From: Opisthorchis felineus
Lineage: Eukaryota > Platyhelminthes > Trematoda > Opisthorchiida > Opisthorchiidae
Direction of reading: 5' to 3'
Length of the DNA stretch: 64,000 nucleotides
Assembly: GCA_004794785.1 (NCBI GenBank)
Contig: SJOL01004844.1
Location: 181,904 to 245,903, forward strand
Under the pieces are notes generated by a model. The model was given only the letters and a program-made list of their open reading frames with translations. It searched no databases and had not been told where the DNA came from. Made by a program: the position numbers and the translations under genes. Below are positions 60,437 through 64,000 of the stretch, one piece after another; the first letter of the stretch is position 1; each line of letters opens with the position of its first letter.

Positions 60437-61145
60437 ACGCATTAAGCCTTTGTCAACCGCTATGATGAAGTGTCTTCTATCCATCCGGATTGATTTAACC
60501 GCAAACTTAACTGGACACGTCATCTAAATGCCAAGTATGAGCCTGAACAATGATCTTCGAGGAGAGCTTCCATAACGTACTCGTCAGTCACTATTAACAC
60601 AGGGTACTAGCGGGCGAAACAAACAAATGTTCCCTTGCTCACCCCAACCTTAGGGCTAAGGTTACCCGTTATACCAGTCCAGATCCTAGGTGACTGGCAA
60701 ATAGTCACGGCAATTGGCTTACACTCTATGCGGTCTTAGCGAATCGGCAGTCCTCACGTGAATAACTAATTGAGTCAGCTGGGTCCCAGATGAGTCTCCC
60801 GTCAAAATCAAATTGATATGCAGATGAGGGTATTTGTCGAAATCTGTGTAATTTGGGCTCAAGTAGAACATATGGTTGACGGAAACTCGGGGACTGAGCC
60901 TACCTGCTGAGCCCCAAGAAGGGTGAAAACGGTCGTGGGCTCTCGAGGAGTTTCAACAACCTTATGAGTAGTGTATTACGTCTACACAATGTATTGAGAT
61001 ATCTCGAATGTCGTACCATCTGAGGCATGAGGCAGCCTGGTGCAGTACATTCAGTTGTCTTAGAACATCAAGAACGAGAGATTTACCTGGGTTCCAGGTT
61101 AGTCTTACGTCAAAACCAATTTTGTTTGCAGAAGAGTGCGCTTGC
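60437..61145 (+). mobile_element. hammerhead repeat, longest composite copy
   Basis: 60437-60980 matches 20985-20436 inverted. A 308-bp monomer runs from about 60768 (GAGTCAGCTGGGTCCCAG) through the ribozyme (60898-60940), TTATGAGTAGTGTATTACGT, GCAGCCTGGTGCAGTACATT and AACATCAAGAACGAGAG. A second monomer then begins at about 61076 (GAGAGATTTACCTGGG) and stops near 61145. So the units were tandem at the time of insertion, as in animal retrozymes or the repeats flanking Penelope-like elements. The 330 bp before the first monomer is a distinct segment. No ORF. Confidence 0.82.
60898..60940 (+). ncRNA. hammerhead ribozyme, one core substitution (A6 to C)
   Basis: GCCTAC, CTGCTGA, GCCC-CAAGAA-GGGT, GAAA, ACGG, TC, GTGGGC. 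Stem I is perfect to consensus; stem II closes with G-U; stem III ACGG is not palindromic. The A6 to C change in the core should inactivate it. Confidence 0.78.
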
Positions 61146-62154
61146 TGATATCGTTTTATCCACACACATTGAACTTTAAATTTTCTATCATGTATTGGTT
61201 GTTTTGCCACCAAAGATGACAGTTTCTTCGAGGTTAGTTGCTTACAAACTATGATTGTGTAATGCAGTCCCTTTATATGAAACCTACAGATAGTTGTTCA
61301 TGTTTCAGCATGCTACAATCCATGCAGGGTTGTTGAATATCTATCATACACCGGATATTTTCACTTCCACTGATGGACAGACCAGATTCACGTTTCTGTC
61401 TCACGATTGATCCGCCTGTGCAGCCACATGTAGCACCAGAAGTATCGTAGAGTCAACCATAGTGAGCACACTTTGATTAAATGAACGTAACGAAAACCGG
61501 ACCACCTGCATGCAGGTGTCCTCGTGCCATCTCTTCTCTGGTGCTGGAATGTACAAATCAACTATGCTGTAAAAAGTCCATAGGCCATAGGTGATGGACG
61601 ACCTTATTTAGTTTTTGACTAGCTTAGATCATCGTGGTTCAATAGCCCATGCTAGAAAGAATCTGTTAAAAAATTTCTCACTAATCTCACTCAATTTTGT
61701 GCCTAAATACAGCCACTCCATGCAGCAAGATACAAACAGTACAACGGTCAAGTTTGTTTTCCACTGTAAAGCAGAACCTGCTATTCTTAGAAATATCAGG
61801 CAATACATAGGAACGAGTAAATTGGCTATCCAAATAGCCTTGCCGCAGCAATAAAGTCACACGTGTCTGCACACATTACGATTTATTGGTGTTCCTAACC
61901 TACTCCTTGGATCAAATCTAACTAATTCAATCTTGAAAAGGCTGACGGACTCTCACTTCTAAGCCACGTGGAGAATCTAGCCAGATTTTCCACTGAACTA
62001 CCACCTGAGTGTGAGGAATTCAAACGGCAGACTCTGTGGGGAGGCCAGAAAACAACTCATGTGTGGTCACTTGACGCAAACCAACACGGGTACAAAGTGA
62101 AGCAAAAAGATTATCACACCAAGCATCAAAGAGCAGAAAAGACAAGTTATAAAT
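61146..62154. other. unassigned DNA between hammerhead repeats
   Basis: No gene or repeat recognised; the 79- and 68-codon ORFs at 61615 and 61968 have no known motif. Confidence 0.45.
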
Positions 62155-62285
62155 TTATTGATGAAATACACTAATTAGCAAATTTAGTTGGCGTCAACGA
62201 AAAGTTGAATTCCAGCTGAATCGTTCACTGGGCAAAACCGGTGGTGCGCGTTCAGAAGAGCTCATCAACCTTATAAGTAGTGTGA
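62155..62285 (+). mobile_element. diverged hammerhead repeat fragment with inverted left half
   Basis: GATGAAATACACTAATTAGC and TCCAGCTGAATCG are in the - orientation; GGGCAAAACCGGTGGTGCGC and CTCATCAACCTTATAAGTAG in the + orientation. Same layout as 57960-58212 but with the left part of the ribozyme missing. Confidence 0.6.
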
Positions 62286-62439
62286 TACCGATAAAATAGA
62301 CTTCGGCATCTCCACTGTTGTGCCGACTGAAACATGAGGAGGCCGTTATTAAGCGACTTCTGTTGAGGAATATGCTAACTGAAAAATTCATCCGAGATTA
62401 ATTCGAGTTACCGAGTAATAACTGTAAACAAGTGCATTT

Positions 62440-62580
62440 CATCCCATGCGTACAATTTGGTGATCAAGCAAAAAATAGGGTTAATGGAACCTCGGCGACC
62501 AGGCTAACCTGATAAACCCAATGAAGCCAAAACCATCAGTGAGCTGTCGAAGAGTTTTTAGAAGCCATTTAAGTACCGTT
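62440..62580 (+). mobile_element. old hammerhead repeat copy
   Basis: AGGGTTAATGGAACCTCGGC, the ribozyme relic, and GAGCTGTCGAAGAGTTTTTA follow the family order with many substitutions. Confidence 0.6.
62503..62544 (+). ncRNA. hammerhead ribozyme relic (degraded)
   Basis: GCTAAC, CTGATAA, ACCC-AATGAA-GCC and GTGAGC are recognisable, but GAAA reads AAAA, the catalytic G is lost and one base is missing (42 nt). Confidence 0.5.
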
Positions 62581-64000
62581 GGGTCAATGAAATCACAGAT
62601 GTACGATTCGCCAGTCATCTTTATCGCATTTATCTGATTGGAATAGCCTTCTGGTATGACTCTTATTTCGGCACACCACGAATGCGTAATTCTGGCTATG
62701 CAGAGAGTTCTGTCGTGTAGCTATGTAGCAGTGTACCAATGGACCAATTCTGGCAAAGGCGTGTATGGGCACGGTGCAGTTGGGTAGTTTAGCGCAATCT
62801 GTCTGACAGCGATTATTGCAGAACTGATATGTCGACGGCGTCCGTATCGTTCAGCCCAAGTAAATTGCTATCCATAGTGAGTTTACCGCTCGGTTCAGCT
62901 CACTCATATTAATTTCATACGTAATTTGCAACAGGATATTTTAGCCCCATTCTGGAATGGCTCACTGATACTTAATAAAATGCCCGTCATCAGTCTAGCT
63001 GTATAGACCCGTTCCTGCAATTTTTGGTGGTATTTCAAAGCAAATAAAACGGAATCAGTGCACATGTTTGATGCAACGAGCTCACAAGTTTGGGTTTTGT
63101 GAAAATTTATAAGCAGTGGTCAACTGTTTTGAGGTTGTGGCACATAAAACTGGATCTATCTATAACTAATTAACTAACTACAACTGAAGCTATAAGCTTG
63201 AGCTAATATAGCAGTTTCAAAGAAAGAACCATGAGTTACTTTTCCTTTTGCAGTGGACTAATCCTTCACTAACAGCTCCGGCAGTGACTCAGACAGTGAC
63301 CTCCAACGACGCGGATTACATGTATTTACAACATACAAAGTTAAGGCTTGGTTGAACGAGCTAGTCGACAACTGATAAAGGAAAAAGATAAAATGGCATC
63401 TACTCCACCCGTATGATGTTTAGAAGGTGAGAAATTGCATCCCTTGACTATTCGATGGCTTCAAATCACTTGCCGAACTGAAATCAATATTCGTAATTGT
63501 ATACCGATTGTATACAATTGTATGAAAAGCCTAAGGTGTCAGAATACCTATAAACATGTATACGTTGGCTCATATCTCCTTCTTAAACTATGTAGCCGAT
63601 AACATTTCGTCCGTGTGTATTGTCATCCTGGCCTAAGAAGAAGCTTTATCTAAGGACTTGAATCACCTAACCGCTGGTGACCAACTCTGATCCACGAAAA
63701 TTATACTGTCGACATGTATCTTGTTCTATCTTACCTGCCAGAAATCGGTTGGCATCAATGATCGCATCAGCTGACTGCTTTCCAGCGACCACCTGATCGA
63801 TATTTCCCCTGCTCTCCTTTCTGACCTTACGCTTGATGTAAGGCTATACGCAGGTTGTAGATGCATAATCTGAACCGATTTCTCAACTTCTAGACAATGC
63901 TGCTTTTAAAATCCGACTGGTTTTGTGATTTTTGGATTCATATCAACTATTGAAAGTTGCGGGTTTCAGGTTGATTTATATTTAGTGACCCACGCAGAAA
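62581..64000. other. unassigned DNA at the right edge
   Basis: No gene recognised. A pyrimidine-AG site at 63253 is followed by 33 open codons but nothing supports an exon. Confidence 0.4.

Noticed and set aside
63254..63355. Possible exon after a TTTCCTTTTGCAG acceptor
   Set aside because: Thirty-three open codons with no family resemblance, no donor and no neighbouring exon.
1..64000. CRISPR array, phage or bacterial operon
   Set aside because: No regularly spaced repeats with unique spacers, no ribosome-binding-site-led gene strings; spliced gene and eukaryotic retroelements dominate.

Overview
The window is eukaryotic and looks like a flatworm, most likely a digenean trematode with a large, repeat-rich genome. 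The evidence is one gene split by three introns of 8.7-12.3 kb, RTE-like LINE relics of a type familiar from flukes, tRNA-headed SINEs (one resembling the schistosome SM-alpha design), and a short interspersed repeat carrying a type I hammerhead ribozyme. I cannot fix the species. There is no operon, CRISPR array or other prokaryotic feature.

The only host protein gene I can support is a sphingolipid delta-4 desaturase (dihydroceramide desaturase, DEGS/DES family) on the + strand. Four coding exons (10108-10227, 21940-22271, 31009-31495, 43829-44011) join in phase through consensus GT..AG sites and carry all three histidine boxes (HEVGH, HQAHH, HVEHH). The first exon found has no in-frame ATG; the frame is closed by a TAG that is part of a strong 3' splice site. 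The start Met must therefore come from upstream: a spliced leader ending in AUG, a far upstream mini-exon (ATG followed by GTAAGG at 1882-1890), or a one-base sequence error at an out-of-frame ATG at 10157.

Region by region. 1-10107: upstream DNA with a jockey/CR1-like reverse transcriptase relic on the - strand (106-960), an RTE-like LINE 3' end (2990-3995), a SINE tail (6110-6205) and a 90-bp inverted repeat (6558-6651 / 7007-7098). Intron 1 (10228-21939): SINEs, an RTE-like LINE on the - strand (14700-16000) and a 550-bp hammerhead repeat (20436-20985). Intron 2 (22272-31008): three RTE-like LINE fragments. Intron 3 (31496-43828): one diverged SINE and otherwise unassigned DNA. 44012-64000: downstream flank with a long - strand LINE relic (47510-48790) and a dense cluster of hammerhead repeats in both orientations (46829-47380 and 54858-62580).

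The most notable system is that hammerhead repeat. Seven copies align over the ribozyme, six of them exactly 43 nt long, with a 6-bp stem I, CTGATGA core, 4-bp stem II, GAAA and a four-base stem III (CCGG in several copies). This is the minimal, possibly dimer-acting type known from Penelope-like elements and animal retrozymes. One copy (20478-20520, - strand) keeps an intact catalytic core; two others differ from the core by a single base. Monomers of about 308 bp occur in tandem and head to head. A second, unrelated hammerhead-like relic lies in the SM-alpha-like SINE at 55391-55565.
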